Below are positions 7,317-7,549 of a stretch of DNA of 7,549 nt, piece after piece. Origin of the DNA: Aurantimonadaceae bacterium (GTDB lineage: Bacteria; Pseudomonadota; Alphaproteobacteria; Rhizobiales; Rhizobiaceae). Under the pieces are notes generated by a model. It saw only the letters and a list, made by a program, of their open reading frames with translations. It had not been told where the DNA came from and searched no databases. A program made the position numbers and the translations under genes. The DNA lies in assembly GCA_003232595.1 (NCBI GenBank), contig QIIJ01000303.1:1-7549 (forward strand), read 5' to 3'. Position 1 is the first letter of the stretch. Each line of letters starts with the position of its first letter.

Positions 7317-7549
7317 AAGTTCACTGTCGTTGTTCATGCCATTGATGCAGTTCATAACCCCCAGCAACAGGCCGATTGGCAATATCACTGAAATCAGCGT
7401 CGGCACGCCAAGTGTGGTCATATAGAGGTACAAATATACGCTTTGCCCCTTTGAGGTGATCAGGTCGACACCCTGAAACGCCTTCACCACCCAGACAATT
7501 GCAGTCAGTGAAAGGGTTGCAATAATGGTTGCAAAAAGCGTGCGCCGGA

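Larger units (their letters stand above)
6424..7549 (-). pseudogene. lptF: LPS export ABC transporter permease LptF, broken by two frame changes; 5' end outside window
   Basis: LptF pairs with LptG in the LptB2FG LPS extractor. LptF-like protein is readable across the whole region, but in three frames. The first frame (7547 to about 7311) gives membrane segments 1 and 2 and ends in GMNNDSELVV, just before the coupling helix. The second (about 7312 to 7133) gives LRPLLVL and membrane segment 3, then the start of the periplasmic domain (VKEGEFNKIGKKITF). The third (about 7134 to 6424) begins SGGVLKGVFVLDQ, continues through the family motif RPGALRAEAHNRLT and has the last three membrane segments. 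Left uncorrected, the first frame stops at 7196-7194 and the second at 7120-7118. About 11 codons are missing at the first change and about 6 at the second. Only about 9 N-terminal codons lie beyond the window. The TGA overlaps the lptG ATG. It may be a true pseudogene or a sequence fault. Confidence 0.85.

Noticed and set aside
1..7549. Mobile element, CRISPR array, tRNA/rRNA or defence system
   Set aside because: No repeats of suitable size, transposase or integrase motifs, or RNA-gene signatures were seen; nearly all bases are taken up by conserved core genes.

Overview
The window is a stretch of core chromosome from a Gram-negative alphaproteobacterium, most likely of the Hyphomicrobiales (Rhizobiales) type. 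The basis is the gene order lptF-lptG-lptD-surA-pdxA-rsmA, the short SurA with a single PPIase-like domain, and the LptD cysteine pattern (a CxxC pair near the jellyroll/barrel junction and one C-terminal Cys). Base composition looks close to even by eye, lower than in many rhizobia. That would fit a marine or host-associated lineage, but the genus cannot be named from the sequence. Every real gene lies on the minus strand, so transcription runs from position 7549 towards 1.

Layout in the direction of transcription. Positions 7549-6424 hold lptF, with its 5' end outside the window and its reading frame broken twice. Positions 6427-5318 hold lptG, which starts in an ATGA overlap with lptF. Positions 5318-2955 hold lptD, which starts in a TAATG overlap with lptG behind a perfect AGGAGG. 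A 167-bp gap (2954-2788) is the only sizeable non-coding stretch. Positions 2787-1834 hold surA (TTG start), 1816-797 hold pdxA after a 17-bp gap, and 800-1 hold rsmA, which overlaps pdxA by ATGA and loses its last few codons at the window edge.

The first four genes serve outer-membrane building. LptF and LptG are the membrane subunits of the LptB2FG lipopolysaccharide extractor. LptD is the outer-membrane barrel that inserts LPS in the outer leaflet. SurA is a periplasmic chaperone for beta-barrel proteins such as LptD. PdxA (vitamin B6 synthesis) and RsmA (16S rRNA dimethylation) are housekeeping genes that commonly travel with this cluster.

The one real anomaly is lptF. Its conserved protein runs through three reading frames, changing near 7311 and near 7133. 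At each change a block of expected codons is missing. The sizes fit losses of about 35 bp and about 17-20 bp, both of the 3k+2 class and so not compensating. The first loss falls on the LptB-contacting coupling-helix segment. This is either a real pseudogene in a normally essential gene or a sequence/assembly fault. I see no mobile element, CRISPR array, RNA gene, defence system or other novel system.
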